A stretch of 64,000 nt of DNA from Pseudomonas sp. PICF141 (GCF_002286815.1 NZ_MUNM01000025.1:105689-169688), one strand, 5' to 3'; shown: positions 45,722-54,787, counted from the first letter of the stretch. Notes: generated from the sequence alone by a model not told the origin. A program made the numbers and translations.

Positions 45722-47323
45722 TTATTGGTCGATGCTGACGCCCGAGAACACGTTGCGACCGAAAGGACTCACCTTGAATCCTTCGACGTTGGCGCTCAAC
45801 GGCTGGTTGACCGTCGAGTGAGCGACAGGCGTGATCGGCACTTGCTGCTTGAGCAATTGCTGAGCCTGTTTGTAGAGCACGGTGCGCTGGTCGCGATCGG
45901 TGACGACCTTGGCCTGCTTGATCAGCTTGTCGTAAGCCGGATCACACCACATGGAATAGTTGTTGCCGCCAATGGCATCGCAGCTGTACAGCGTGCCGAG
46001 CCAGTTGTCCGGATCGCCATTGTCACCGGTCCAGCCGATGAGGCTGATGTCGTGCTCGCCGTTCTTGGTGCGCTTGATGTACTCGCCCCATTCGTAGCTG
46101 ACGATATTGACCTTGAGGCCGATCTTCGCCCAATCCGCCTGGAGCATTTCGGCCATCAACTTGGCGTTGGGGTTATAGGGACGTTGCACCGGCATGGCCC
46201 AGAGGGTGATTTCAGTGCCTTCCTTGACACCGGCGGCCTTGAGCAATTCCTTGGCCTTTTCCGGGTTGTAGGCGGCGTCTTTAATCGTCTCGTCGTAGGA
46301 CCATTGAGTCGGTGGCATGGCGTTCATTGCCAGTTGACCGGCGCCTTGATAGACCGCGTTGAGAATGCCTTGCTTGTTCACCGCCATGTCCAGCGCCTGG
46401 CGCACTTGGAGCTGATCGAACGGTTTGTGCCGCACGTTATAGGCGATGTAACCCAGGTTGAAGCCAGGCTTTTCGATCAATTGCAGTTTCGGATCGTTTT
46501 TCAGCGCGGTCACGTCGGCGGGGCGTGGATGAAGCGTGATCTGGCATTCGTTGGCCCTGAGCTTCTGCACGCGCACCGAGGCGTCGGTATTGATGGCGAA
46601 AATCAGGTTGTCCAGCTTGACCCGGCTCGGGTCCCAATACTGCTTGTTACCGCTGTAACGGATGCTGGAATCTTTCTGATAGCTCTTGAACACGAACGGG
46701 CCCGTGCCGATCGGCTTCTGGTTGATGTCGCTCGGCTTGCCGGAGGCCAGCAATTGATCGGCGTATTCGGCGGACAGGATCGCGGCGAAGCTCATGGCGA
46801 TGTTCTGGATGAACGCGGCGTCAACGCTGTTGAGCGTCATTACCACGGTCAATGGTCCGGTCTTCTCGACCTTGGCGATGTTCTTGTTCAGGCTCATCCC
46901 GTTGAAGTACGGGAACTCAGTCGGGTAAGCCTTTCGGAAGGGTTGTTGCGGATCGAGCATGCGATTGAAGGTAAACAGCACGTCATCGGCGTTGAAATCG
47001 CGGGTCGGCGTGAAATATTTGGTGGTATGAAATTTCACCCCTTCACGCAGGTGAAAAGTGTATTTGAGGCCGTCCTCGGAAACGTCCCAGCTCGTTGCCA
47101 GGCCTGGTACGACGTTGGTGGCGCCTTTTTCAAATTCTGCCAATCGGTTGTACAGCGGTTCCGCGGCGTCGTTATCGGTCGCCGTAGTGTACTGCGCGGT
47201 GTCGAAACCGGCGGGGCTGCCTTCGGAACAAAACACCAGGCTGTTATTGGCGGCCTGGCCGATGGAAGTGACGGCCAGCAGGCCGGTGCCCAGCAATGCG
47301 GATAAAACCAATGTATGGCGCAT
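45722..47323 (-). CDS. Dipeptide-binding periplasmic protein, DppA type (second)
   Basis: 533 residues. Signal peptide to about residue 24 (LLAVTSIGQA). Motifs FCSEGSPAGFDTAQYTTATD, GTGPFVFKSYQKDSSIRYSG, NECQITLHPRPADV and WTGDNGDPDNWLGTLYSCDA are nearly shared with the next gene upstream, so these two are recent paralogues. AGAGGGAGCGTC precedes the ATG. Gaps of about 170 and 300 bases to the neighbours allow separate regulation. Confidence 0.93.
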   Translation of the reverse strand: MRHTLVLSALLGTGLLAVTSIGQAANNSLVFCSEGSPAGFDTAQYTTATDNDAAEPLYNRLAEFEKGATNVVPGLATSWDVSEDGLKYTFHLREGVKFHTTKYFTPTRDFNADDVLFTFNRMLDPQQPFRKAYPTEFPYFNGMSLNKNIAKVEKTGPLTVVMTLNSVDAAFIQNIAMSFAAILSAEYADQLLASGKPSDINQKPIGTGPFVFKSYQKDSSIRYSGNKQYWDPSRVKLDNLIFAINTDASVRVQKLRANECQITLHPRPADVTALKNDPKLQLIEKPGFNLGYIAYNVRHKPFDQLQVRQALDMAVNKQGILNAVYQGAGQLAMNAMPPTQWSYDETIKDAAYNPEKAKELLKAAGVKEGTEITLWAMPVQRPYNPNAKLMAEMLQADWAKIGLKVNIVSYEWGEYIKRTKNGEHDISLIGWTGDNGDPDNWLGTLYSCDAIGGNNYSMWCDPAYDKLIKQAKVVTDRDQRTVLYKQAQQLLKQQVPITPVAHSTVNQPLSANVEGFKVSPFGRNVFSGVSIDQ

Positions 47324-47580
47324 GACGCTCCCTCTTTTTGTAGTGTTTATTCAATGCGCCGCGACCCCGTCGGGGGATGTTGTGGCGCATTGAGCTCAAA
47401 CCAATACGGGCAGCAAACCGATAGCCACGCAATTGCTGGTCAGATCCCGACGGTAGGGGCCGTGGGTCTGGCAGTAAATTGCGCTGTGTCCTAAAAACTC
47501 GTAGGAATTGTCAACGCGTCCTAATCCTGGCTGTACAAGACAGCGGATTTGGATGTAGGCAAATTCCTACTTATCGGCAG

Positions 47581-47621
47581 AAAAAAAACAGCGGCGCCGC
47601 TGAAGACGTCGCCGCTGCTTT
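47581..47621 (-). terminator. Terminator after the first dppA-type gene
   Basis: On the minus strand AAAAGCAGCGGCG-ACGTCTTCAGCGGC-GCCGCTGTTTTTTTT: a GC-rich stem followed by eight T, just beyond the stop at 47624. The first DppA gene is therefore largely its own unit, with only read-through reaching the second. Confidence 0.9.
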
Positions 47622-47623
47622 TC

Positions 47624-49249
47624 TTATTTGCTGACGCTGACGCCGTAGAAGGAGTTCAAGCCAAACGGGCTGATCTTGAAATCCTGCACGTTGTTGCGCA
47701 TGGGTTGGAACACCGTTGAGTGAGCGATAGGTGTCATTGGAACGGCGTCTTTGAGGACGTGTTGAGCCTGCTTGTACAGTTCGGTGCGCTTGGCCTGATC
47801 GGTCGTACGCTTGGCTTCTTTGACGATGCCGTCGAACGTCTTGTCGCACCATTTGGAGAAGTTGTTGCCCTGCAACGAGTCGCAGCCGAACAGCACGTTC
47901 AGCCAGTTGTCCGGGTCACCGTTGTCGCCGCTCCAGCCAATCAGCATCGCGCCGTTTTCGCCGCCTTTGGAGCGCTTGATGTACTCGCCCCATTCGTAGG
48001 TGACGATCTTGGCCTTGATACCGACCTTGGCCCAATCGGACTGGAGCATTTCGGCCATCAGCTTGGCGTTGGGGTTATAGGGACGTTGCACCGGCATGGC
48101 CCACAGGTTGATCTCGGTGCCTTCCTTGATGCCGGCTTCCTTGAGCAGCTCCTTGGCTTTCTCAGGGTTGTACGGCGTGTCCTTGATGGTGGTGTCATAA
48201 GACCATTGGGTCGGTGGCATGGCGTTGACGGCCAGCTGGCCAGCACCCTGGTAAACCGAATCGATGATCTGCTGCTTGTTGACGGCCATGTCCAGTGCCT
48301 GACGCACTTTCAGCTGCGCCATCGGGTTTGGCTGATCGCTGCCCTTGATCTTGTCCATCACGTTGTAGGCGATGTAACCCAGGTTGAAACCGGCCTGGTC
48401 CGGCACCTTCAGGGTTTTGTCTTCCTTGAGCGCCTTCAGATCGGCCGGACGAGGAAACAGGGTGATCTGACACTCGTTCTTTTTCAGCTTCTGGATGCGT
48501 ACCGACGGGTCGGTGGTGATGGCGAAGATCAGGTTGTCGATCTTCACGTCGTCAGGCTTCCAGTAGTCCTTGTTGCCGGTATAGCGGATGTTGGAGTCTT
48601 TCTGGTAGCTCTTGAACACGAACGGGCCAGTACCGACCGGCTTCTGGTTGATGTCGGCGGCTTTGCCTTCCTTGAGCAGCTGGGCAGCGTACTCGGCGGA
48701 ATGGATCGAGGCGAAACTCATGGCCATGTTCTGGATGAACGCGGCATCCACTTCTTTGAGAGTGAACTTGACCGTATGGTCGTCGACTTTATCGATCTTG
48801 GTGATGTTGGTATCCATCCCCATGTCGGTGAAGTACGGGAATTCAGTCGGATAGACCTTACGGAACGGATCATCCTTGTTAATCATGCGATTAAAGGTGA
48901 ACAGCACGTCGTCGGCGTTGAACTCACGAGTTGGCTTGAAGTACGGGGTGGTGTGGAACTTGACGCCTTCACGCAGGTGGAAGGTGTAAGTCAGGCCATC
49001 ATCGGAAATGTCCCACTGGGTCGCCAGGCCAGGAACAACGGCGGTGCCGCCGCGCTCGAACTGGGTCAGGCGGTTGAACATGGTCTCGGCAGAGGCGTCG
49101 AAGTCGGTTCCGGTGGTGTACTGACCAGGATCGAAACCGGCCGGGCTCCCTTCGGAGCAAAACACCAGGTTAGTCGCCGCGAAGGCGAATGGTGCGCTGG
49201 CTAACAAGCTTGCGCCGACTAAAAACGGAATGACCGCGTGTTTAAGCAT
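47624..49249 (-). CDS. Dipeptide-binding periplasmic protein, DppA type (first)
   Basis: 541 residues from ATG 49249 (TGAGGCCACC upstream); the longer frame to 49360 is not supported. Signal peptide MLKHAVIPFLVGASLLASAP FAFA. FCSEGSPAGFDPGQYTTGTD, WDISDDGLTYTFHLREGVKF, GTGPFVFKSYQKDSNIRYTG and WSGDNGDPDNWLNVLFGCDS identify the family. Close paralogue of 45722-47323, with a small insertion (VMDKIKGSDQPNPMAQLKVR). Binds di/tripeptides for DppBCDF. An AT-rich stretch around 49390-49415 upstream may hold its promoter. Confidence 0.93.
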   Translation of the reverse strand: MLKHAVIPFLVGASLLASAPFAFAATNLVFCSEGSPAGFDPGQYTTGTDFDASAETMFNRLTQFERGGTAVVPGLATQWDISDDGLTYTFHLREGVKFHTTPYFKPTREFNADDVLFTFNRMINKDDPFRKVYPTEFPYFTDMGMDTNITKIDKVDDHTVKFTLKEVDAAFIQNMAMSFASIHSAEYAAQLLKEGKAADINQKPVGTGPFVFKSYQKDSNIRYTGNKDYWKPDDVKIDNLIFAITTDPSVRIQKLKKNECQITLFPRPADLKALKEDKTLKVPDQAGFNLGYIAYNVMDKIKGSDQPNPMAQLKVRQALDMAVNKQQIIDSVYQGAGQLAVNAMPPTQWSYDTTIKDTPYNPEKAKELLKEAGIKEGTEINLWAMPVQRPYNPNAKLMAEMLQSDWAKVGIKAKIVTYEWGEYIKRSKGGENGAMLIGWSGDNGDPDNWLNVLFGCDSLQGNNFSKWCDKTFDGIVKEAKRTTDQAKRTELYKQAQHVLKDAVPMTPIAHSTVFQPMRNNVQDFKISPFGLNSFYGVSVSK

Positions 49250-49511
49250 GGTGGCCTCATGATTTGTTGTCATTTTTGGAATTAGAGGACGACCTCGTGA
49301 GTCGACCTGCGGATACTTATGCAGGGGCCATACCCAATGCAAGATCCTGAATGGCTCCAAACCTTAAACAGTGGAACGAACGTACCTTAATGTCGCATAT
49401 GTATAAATACTGACGCATTTGACCGTTTGCGCAGGTTTTTTACGGTGCAAATCGCGCACCGACACAGGGCAATCGGCCCATCTGGCGCACCCGGTTGGCG
49501 CCTGGTGTTAC

Positions 49512-49597
49512 TTATTTATACCCACTCATAGAAGGTGTGAGGCCGAACGGATTGAGTCTTGAAGACGGTCACTTCCGTGCTCAGAGGCTGGAATATT
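49512..49597 (-). pseudogene. Remnant of the C-terminal end of a further dppA-type gene
   Basis: Translated on the minus strand, one frame gives EIFQPLSTEVTVFKT and a shifted frame continues LNPFGLTPSMSGYK and a stop. The intact paralogues end VFQPMRNNVQDFKISPFGLN and NQPLSANVEGFKVSPFGRN, so this is the tail of a decayed copy with one frameshift. No recognisable N-terminal part is left. Confidence 0.7.
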
Positions 49598-49609
49598 TCC
49601 CCCCTTGGC

Positions 49610-49717
49610 GCGGAACCTGGTCATCACCTTGGTGACTCTCAGGGCTCAATCCAACAGGTCATCATGCTCGCGGAGTTGGCGGTGAACCGGGCGTTGGATA
49701 ACGTCGATCTGGCGTAG
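49610..49717 (+). pseudogene. Remnant of a DUF6124-like gene (C-terminus only)
   Basis: An open stretch on the plus strand encodes GDSQGSI then QQVIMLAELAVNRALDNVDL, Ala and a stop. This resembles the conserved end of small Pseudomonas DUF6124 proteins as I recall them (IQQ...ELAVNRALDNV). No start codon or conserved N-terminal part precedes it. It abuts the dppA remnant in opposite orientation, suggesting an old deletion junction. Confidence 0.5.
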
Positions 49718-49731
49718 ACCGCGTTATCGTT

Positions 49732-49825
49732 CATCGCGAGCAGGCTCGCTCCCACAGGGATTGAGGGTGTACATGGATTTTATCTACGACACAGATCTAA
49801 GGTGGGAGCGAGCCTGCTCGCGATG
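49732..49825. repeat. REP element, 'CATCGCGAGCAGGCTCGCTCCCAC' type
   Basis: Perfect 24-bp arms: CATCGCGAGCAGGCTCGCTC (then CCAC) and complement at 49802-49825, with a 46-base centre. The 652-base gap 49250-49901 contains this, the two gene remnants above and the following terminator. Confidence 0.93.
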
Positions 49826-49850
49826 GCGGCAGATAGTTCGCGAAAAATAA

Positions 49851-49885
49851 AAAAACGGCGATCACTTCGGTGATCGCCGTTTTTT
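49851..49885 (-). terminator. Terminator of the SIMPL-domain gene
   Basis: AAAAACGGCGATCAC-TTCG-GTGATCGCCGTTTTT, a perfect stem with a UUCG-type tetraloop and T-runs on either side; 16 bases beyond the stop at 49902. Confidence 0.95.
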
Positions 49886-49901
49886 GTACCGACTTATCCA
49901 A

Positions 49902-50615
49902 TCACTGCATCAACACTTCAATCGCCCCATCCGCCGTCATGCTGACCTGGCTAGTACCCGCTTCAACCTCGGGCGTCACGGGCGCTGAATCCATGGCGGC
50001 GGCTTTCATCATCGGCCCGCGCATGTACGGCTGTGGATAACCGTTGCTGTTGAGGTTCAGGTTGACGATTTTGTAGCTCTTGCCGCCCAGGGCATCGGTG
50101 GCCAGTTGGGCGCGGGACTTGAAGGCGGTCACGGCTTCTTTGAGCAGGGCGTCTTCGCTGGCTTTGCGGGTTGGCGTCGCGATGGCGAAGTCCATGCCGC
50201 CCATTTTCAGGTCGGTGAGCAGTTCGCCGGTGAGTTTGGAGAGGGCGGCGAAGTCCGAGCTTTCCAGGCGCAGTTCGGCACGTTCGCGCCAGCCGGTGAT
50301 TTTCTGGCCTTTGGTGTCGTAGATCGGGTAACTGTTGCGGCTGCCCTGACGCAGGGTGATGTCTTTGACTTCTTTAGCCTGGGCCAGTGCCTTGTTCATG
50401 GTGGTGCTGACGTCGGCGGCGAGTTTGGCCGGGTCGCTGTTTTGCTCTTCGGTGTAGAGGGTCACGATCATCAGGTCGCGGGCCACTTCCTGGCTGACTT
50501 CGGCGCGCAGGGAGATCTGGTTGTAATGCAGCTCGTCGACGGCCAGGGCCGGAAGGCTGGCGACGGTGCCTACGCTTAAGGCAAGAAGGGCGGCGCTGCG
50601 GCGCAATGTGTGCAT
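49902..50615 (-). CDS. SIMPL-domain (DUF541) periplasmic protein
   Basis: 237 residues from ATG 50615 (CCAAGGAGCTTTTC upstream). Signal peptide MHTLRRSAALLALSVGTVAS LPALA. The DUF541 region shows VSQEVARDLMIVTLYTEEQN, GSRNSYPIYDTKGQKITGWR and a C-terminal VEAGTSQVSMTADGAIEV. Members form periplasmic or envelope oligomers (BP26/YggE); their biochemical role, perhaps in oxidative stress, is unsettled. Located between the dpp region and roxSR. Confidence 0.9.
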   Translation of the reverse strand: MHTLRRSAALLALSVGTVASLPALAVDELHYNQISLRAEVSQEVARDLMIVTLYTEEQNSDPAKLAADVSTTMNKALAQAKEVKDITLRQGSRNSYPIYDTKGQKITGWRERAELRLESSDFAALSKLTGELLTDLKMGGMDFAIATPTRKASEDALLKEAVTAFKSRAQLATDALGGKSYKIVNLNLNSNGYPQPYMRGPMMKAAAMDSAPVTPEVEAGTSQVSMTADGAIEVLMQ

Positions 50616-50754
50616 GAAAAGCTCCTTGGAGTGCGCAGGGGTTAAGGTCCGAACCTGCGTGAAACCATCAGACTCTAGCTTCAATGGTCCGGTTCGCACA
50701 GTTACAACTTCTATACAGATGGAAGGCAGCTAGCCCTTTGGCGAGGCGCTTGCT

Positions 50755-50884
50755 GTGGCGAGGGGGCTTGCCCCCGTTGGACTGCGAAGCAGTCCCAAAA
50801 CCAGCCACGGTGTGTTATCAGACAAACCGCGTCAGCCGATCTGGGACTGCTGCGCAGTCCAACGGGGGCAAGCCCCCTCGCCAC
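50755..50884. repeat. REP/BIME element, 'GTGGCGAGGGGGCTTGCCCCCG' family, copy 3
   Basis: Outer arms as in copies 1 and 2. The inner arm is a variant: GGACTGCGAAGCAGTCC at the left and GGACTGCTGCGCAGTCC at the right. It fills most of the 417-base gap between the SIMPL gene and roxS; the remaining stretch 50885-51032 must carry the roxS promoter. Confidence 0.93.
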
Positions 50885-51032
50885 AGGTTCACCATGTCCC
50901 CGGTCCAAACAGGTTAGTTCGTCACAGATACACTGCTTGGTAGCTGTGGTCGTTTGCCGCACTTTTGCCTCTCAGGCCCGCGGCTTGGTTATACTCCGTG
51001 CGATCCGCCTGGAGCGCTCATCAGGAGAGCTC

Positions 51033-52295
51033 ATGCTCGCCCCCGTTCAAATTACTTCCGCCACTCGCCAGAACCTCTGGCGGCTCACGTTCATCCGCAC
51101 CTTGGTGCTGGCCGCTCAGGCCGGCTCTGTGGGGCTGGCCTACTGGTTCGACTTGTTGCCGTTGCCATGGGTGCAACTGGCAATGACCCTGGGTTGCTCG
51201 ATGTTGCTGTGCGCGTTCACGGCGGTTCGTCTACGCACCTCGTGGCCGGTGACTGAGCTCGAATACGCCTTGCAACTGGCCTGTGACCTGTTTATCCACA
51301 GTGCCTTGCTGTATTTCTCCGGCGGTTCTACCAATCCGTTCGTTTCTTATTACCTGGTGCCGTTGACCATCGCCGCCGTGACGCTGCCGTGGCGCTATTC
51401 GGTGATTTTGTCGGGTATCGCCCTGACGCTTTACACGTTGCTGCTGGCGCAGTTCTACCCGTTGGAAACGTTCCCGATCGCCAGGGAAAACCTGCAGATC
51501 TACGGCATGTGGCTGAGCTTCGCCCTGGCAGCGGCGGTGATCACATTCTTCGCCGCCCGCATGGCCGAGGAGCTGCGTCGTCAGGAAGAATTGCGTGCCA
51601 TACGTCGCGAAGAAGGCCTGCGCGATCAGCAATTGCTGGCCGTCGCCACCCAGGCTGCCGGTGCGGCCCATGAACTGGGCACACCGCTGGCGACCATGAG
51701 CGTGCTACTCAAGGAAATGCGCCAGGACCATCCCGACCCGCTGTTGCAGGAGGATTTGAGCGTGTTGCAGGATCAGGTCAAACTCTGCAAAGAAACCTTG
51801 CAGCAGTTGGTCCGGGCGGCGGAAGCCAATCGTCGCCTGGCGGTGGAGATGCAAGACGTCACCGACTGGCTCGACGAAGCCCTGAACCGCTGGCACTTGA
51901 TGCGCCCGGAAGCCAGTTACCGCTTCCAGCGCCTGGGCCAGGGGACCGTGCCGCGCATGGCGCCACCACCGGACCTGACCCAGGCCCTGCTGAATTTGCT
52001 GAACAATGCCGCCGACGCGTGCCCCGAAGGCTTGCAAGTGACCCTGGACTGGAATGCCGAGGACGTGACCATCAGCATTCGCGACCATGGCGCCGGTGTG
52101 CCATTGGCCATTGCCGAGCAAATTGGCAAACCGTTTTTTACCACCAAGGGCAAAGGTTTCGGCCTGGGCCTGTTTTTGAGCAAGGCCAGCGTGACACGCG
52201 CCGGCGGCTCAGTGAAACTCTACAGTCATGAGGAAGGTGGCACGCTTACCGAGCTGCGCCTGCCCCGTGTCGCCCGAGGAGACGAACATGAGTGA
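51033..52295 (+). CDS. roxS: Redox-sensing histidine kinase RoxS (RegB/PrrB family)
   Basis: 420 residues from ATG 51033 (TCAGGAGAGCTC upstream). Six hydrophobic segments in 18-180, with the quinone-linked heptapeptide GGSTNPF at 97-103 between them. H-box AAHELGTPLAT with phospho-His H213; redox-type cysteine C252 in LCKETLQQLV, matching the position of the RegB redox Cys; N-box LLNLLNNAADACPEG, and GKGFGLGLFLSKA. RegB-type kinases sense respiratory/quinone redox state. The response-regulator start overlaps its stop by eight bases. Confidence 0.93.
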   Translation: MLAPVQITSATRQNLWRLTFIRTLVLAAQAGSVGLAYWFDLLPLPWVQLAMTLGCSMLLCAFTAVRLRTSWPVTELEYALQLACDLFIHSALLYFSGGSTNPFVSYYLVPLTIAAVTLPWRYSVILSGIALTLYTLLLAQFYPLETFPIARENLQIYGMWLSFALAAAVITFFAARMAEELRRQEELRAIRREEGLRDQQLLAVATQAAGAAHELGTPLATMSVLLKEMRQDHPDPLLQEDLSVLQDQVKLCKETLQQLVRAAEANRRLAVEMQDVTDWLDEALNRWHLMRPEASYRFQRLGQGTVPRMAPPPDLTQALLNLLNNAADACPEGLQVTLDWNAEDVTISIRDHGAGVPLAIAEQIGKPFFTTKGKGFGLGLFLSKASVTRAGGSVKLYSHEEGGTLTELRLPRVARGDEHE

Positions 52296-52848
52296 CGAGA
52301 TCCAAGTCGAAGGCGAAGAACTGCCGCATTTGCTGCTGGTAGACGACGACGCAACCTTCACCCGCGTGATGGCCCGCGCCATGGCCCGTCGCGGGTTTCG
52401 CGTCAGCACAGCAGGTTCCGCCGAAGAAGGCCTGACTATCGCCCAGGCCGACATTCCGGATTACGCCGCGCTGGATCTGAAGATGGACGGCGATTCGGGC
52501 CTGGTATTGCTGCCCAAATTGCTTGAGCTCGATCCGGAAATGCGCGTGGTGATCCTCACCGGTTATTCGAGCATTGCCACCGCTGTCGAGGCAATCAAGC
52601 GTGGCGCCTGCAATTATTTGTGCAAACCGGCGGACGCCGATGACGTGCTGGCCGCGTTGCTCTCCGAGCACGCCGACCTCGACACGCTGGTGCCGGAAAA
52701 CCCGATGTCCGTGGACCGTCTCCAGTGGGAGCACATCCAGCGCGTATTGACCGAGCACGAAGGCAACATCTCCGCTACCGCCCGCGCCCTGGGCATGCAC
52801 CGCCGCACGTTGCAGCGCAAACTGCAGAAGCGCCCGGTCCGTCGCTGA
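52288..52848 (+). CDS. roxR: Response regulator RoxR (RegA/PrrA/ActR family)
   Basis: 186 residues from ATG 52288 (CGAGGAGACGAAC upstream). Receiver domain with acidic pocket LLLVDDD (18-21), phospho-Asp D63 (ALDLKMDGDSGL), ILTGYSS and CKPAD. A Fis-type helix-turn-helix closes the protein (GNISATARALGMHRRTLQRK). It partners RoxS; in P. aeruginosa the pair controls the cyanide-insensitive oxidase and other respiratory genes, as I recall. Eight-base overlap with roxS indicates coupling. Confidence 0.95.
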   Translation: MSDEIQVEGEELPHLLLVDDDATFTRVMARAMARRGFRVSTAGSAEEGLTIAQADIPDYAALDLKMDGDSGLVLLPKLLELDPEMRVVILTGYSSIATAVEAIKRGACNYLCKPADADDVLAALLSEHADLDTLVPENPMSVDRLQWEHIQRVLTEHEGNISATARALGMHRRTLQRKLQKRPVRR

Positions 52849-52884
52849 ACGGACGCTGAACGATTATCGCCAGCCCTCGCGATA

Positions 52885-52916
52885 ACACGAACCGATCCTT
52901 TATGATCGGTTCGTGT
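52885..52916 (+). terminator. Terminator of roxSR
   Basis: ACACGAACCGATC-CTTTAT-GATCGGTTCGTGT, a perfect 13-bp stem, followed by GTGTTCTTTTCTTT. It lies 36 bases after the roxR stop and just before the next gene. Confidence 0.85.
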
Positions 52917-52944
52917 GTGTTCTTTTCTTTATCGAGCCTTTTCC

Positions 52945-54672
52945 ATGAACCAGAACGCTGAATATTCCGCGGTCAACGATGCTGTGCGCGGGCAGTTTTT
53001 TCGCAAAGTCTGGGCGATGACCACGCCTTACTGGCACAGCGAAGAGAAGGGCAAGGCCTGGACATTGCTGATCGCGGTGATTGCGCTGTCATTGTTCAGC
53101 GTGGCGATTTCGGTGTGGATCAACAGTTGGTACAAGGATTTCTATAACGCCCTGCAGAGGAAGGATGACGCGGCGTTCTGGCAGTTGATTCTGTATTTTT
53201 GCGGCATCGCTGCCGTGGCGATTCTCGGCGCTGTATACCGGCTGTATCTGACTCAGATGCTGACCATTCGCTGGCGGGCCTGGCTCACCGAGAAACACTT
53301 TACCCGTTGGCTCGCCAACAAGAATTACTACCAGCTGGAGCAGGGCGGTTACACCGATAACCCGGACCAGCGGATTTCCGAAGACCTCAACAAGTTCACT
53401 ACCAATACCTTGGGCCTGGGCCTTGGTCTGATCCGTAACATCGTCAGCCTGGTGTCGTTCTCGATCATTTTGTGGGGCGTATCGGGCAGTATCGAAGTGC
53501 TTGGCTTCACGATCCCCGGCTACATGTTCTGGTGCGCACTGGTTTATGCCGCCGTCGGCAGCTGGCTGACCCATGTGATCGGTCGTCGCTTGATCGGTCT
53601 TAACAACAACCAGCAACGTTTCGAAGCCGACTTGCGTTTCTCCATGGTGCGGGTTCGCGAGAATGCCGAAAGCATTGCGCTGTACAACGGCGAGCCCAAC
53701 GAGAATCGTCGCTTGAGCAGCCGTTTCGGGCTGGTCTGGCACAACTTCTGGGACATCATGAAGGTGTCCAAGCGCCTGACCTTCTTCACCTCCGGTTATG
53801 CCCAGATCGCAATTATCTTCCCGTTCATGGTCGCGGCGCCGCGTTACTTCGCCGGCAAGATCGAACTTGGTGAACTGATGCAAATCAACTCCGCGTTCGG
53901 CAACGTCCAGGAGAACTTCAGCTGGTTCATCAGCGCGTACCAGGACCTCGCCGAGTGGCGTGCGACCTGTGATCGCCTGCTGAGTTTCCGTCAGGCCATG
54001 ACCGACAATGAAGAGCGCGCACCGGCCATCGACGTGCAAAACCAGGGCACGGCCTTGAAAGTACAAAACCTTGGCCTCGACCTCGCTGACGGTCGTCACC
54101 TGCTGACCAACGCCGATATGACGGTGGAGGAGGGCGAGCGTGTCATGCTCAGCGGTCGTTCCGGCAGCGGCAAATCAACGTTGCTGCGGGCGATGGGGCA
54201 CCTTTGGCCGGCTGGCCATGGCAGCATCCGTCTGCCGACAGGACGGTATCTGTTCCTGCCGCAAAAACCTTATCTGCCGATTGGCACCCTGCGCGAGGTG
54301 CTGAGTTATCCACAGCCGGGCGACACCTACCCGCATGAGCGTTACGTCCACGTCCTGGAAACCTGCCGCTTGCCACACTTGATTGGGCGTCTGGATGAAG
54401 CCAATCACTGGCAGCGCATGCTTTCACCGGGTGAGCAGCAACGACTGGCCTTTGCCCGTGCGCTGCTGTACGCGCCGCAATGGTTGTACATGGATGAGGC
54501 GACGTCGGCGATGGATGAAGAGGATGAGGCGTCGCTGTATCAGGCGTTGATCGATGAATTGCCTGGGCTGAGCATTGTCAGCGTCGGCCATCGCAGCAGC
54601 CTGAAACGTTTCCACCCACGGCATGTGCGGATCGAGAATGGGCATCTGGTGGACCAGACCGTGACCGCCTGA
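52945..54672 (+). CDS. ABC transporter with fused membrane and ATPase domains (YddA / SbmA-BacA-like)
   Basis: 575 residues from ATG 52945. An SbmA/BacA-like membrane domain has about six helices (about 40-330), with VWINSWYKDFYNALQRKDDA and WRAWLTEKHFTRWLANKNYY. The ATPase domain runs from about 370 to the end: Walker A SGRSGSGKSTLLRAM, signature LSPGEQQRLAFARALL, Walker B WLYMDEATSAMDEED, H-loop SVGHRSS. Members move long acyl chains, vitamin B12 or peptides; the substrate here is unknown. Stands alone after the roxSR terminator. Confidence 0.92.
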   Translation: MNQNAEYSAVNDAVRGQFFRKVWAMTTPYWHSEEKGKAWTLLIAVIALSLFSVAISVWINSWYKDFYNALQRKDDAAFWQLILYFCGIAAVAILGAVYRLYLTQMLTIRWRAWLTEKHFTRWLANKNYYQLEQGGYTDNPDQRISEDLNKFTTNTLGLGLGLIRNIVSLVSFSIILWGVSGSIEVLGFTIPGYMFWCALVYAAVGSWLTHVIGRRLIGLNNNQQRFEADLRFSMVRVRENAESIALYNGEPNENRRLSSRFGLVWHNFWDIMKVSKRLTFFTSGYAQIAIIFPFMVAAPRYFAGKIELGELMQINSAFGNVQENFSWFISAYQDLAEWRATCDRLLSFRQAMTDNEERAPAIDVQNQGTALKVQNLGLDLADGRHLLTNADMTVEEGERVMLSGRSGSGKSTLLRAMGHLWPAGHGSIRLPTGRYLFLPQKPYLPIGTLREVLSYPQPGDTYPHERYVHVLETCRLPHLIGRLDEANHWQRMLSPGEQQRLAFARALLYAPQWLYMDEATSAMDEEDEASLYQALIDELPGLSIVSVGHRSSLKRFHPRHVRIENGHLVDQTVTA

Positions 54673-54673
54673 A

Positions 54674-54787
54674 CACCACACCCTCTGTAGGAGCGAGGCT
54701 TGCCCGCGAAGGCCTTCACGCGGTTTCCGACTGAGGACCACGTTATTGTTCTTCACGGGCAAGCCTCGCTCCTACGGGTGTGGTGGT
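54674..54787. repeat. REP element, 'GTAGGAGCGAGGCTTGCCCGCGAA' family, copy 2
   Basis: Left arm CTGTAGGAGCGAGGCTTGCC (then CGCGAAG), right arm CTTCACGGGCAAGCCTCGCT (then CCTACGG). Flanks CACCACACCC / GGGTGTGGTG extend the pairing. Lies between the ABC gene and the GntR regulator. Confidence 0.9.

Noticed and set aside
42448..49249. The three DppA-type genes as an assembly duplication
   Set aside because: They differ in length, signal peptides and many residues, and are separated by a porin gene and terminators, so they are genuine paralogues.
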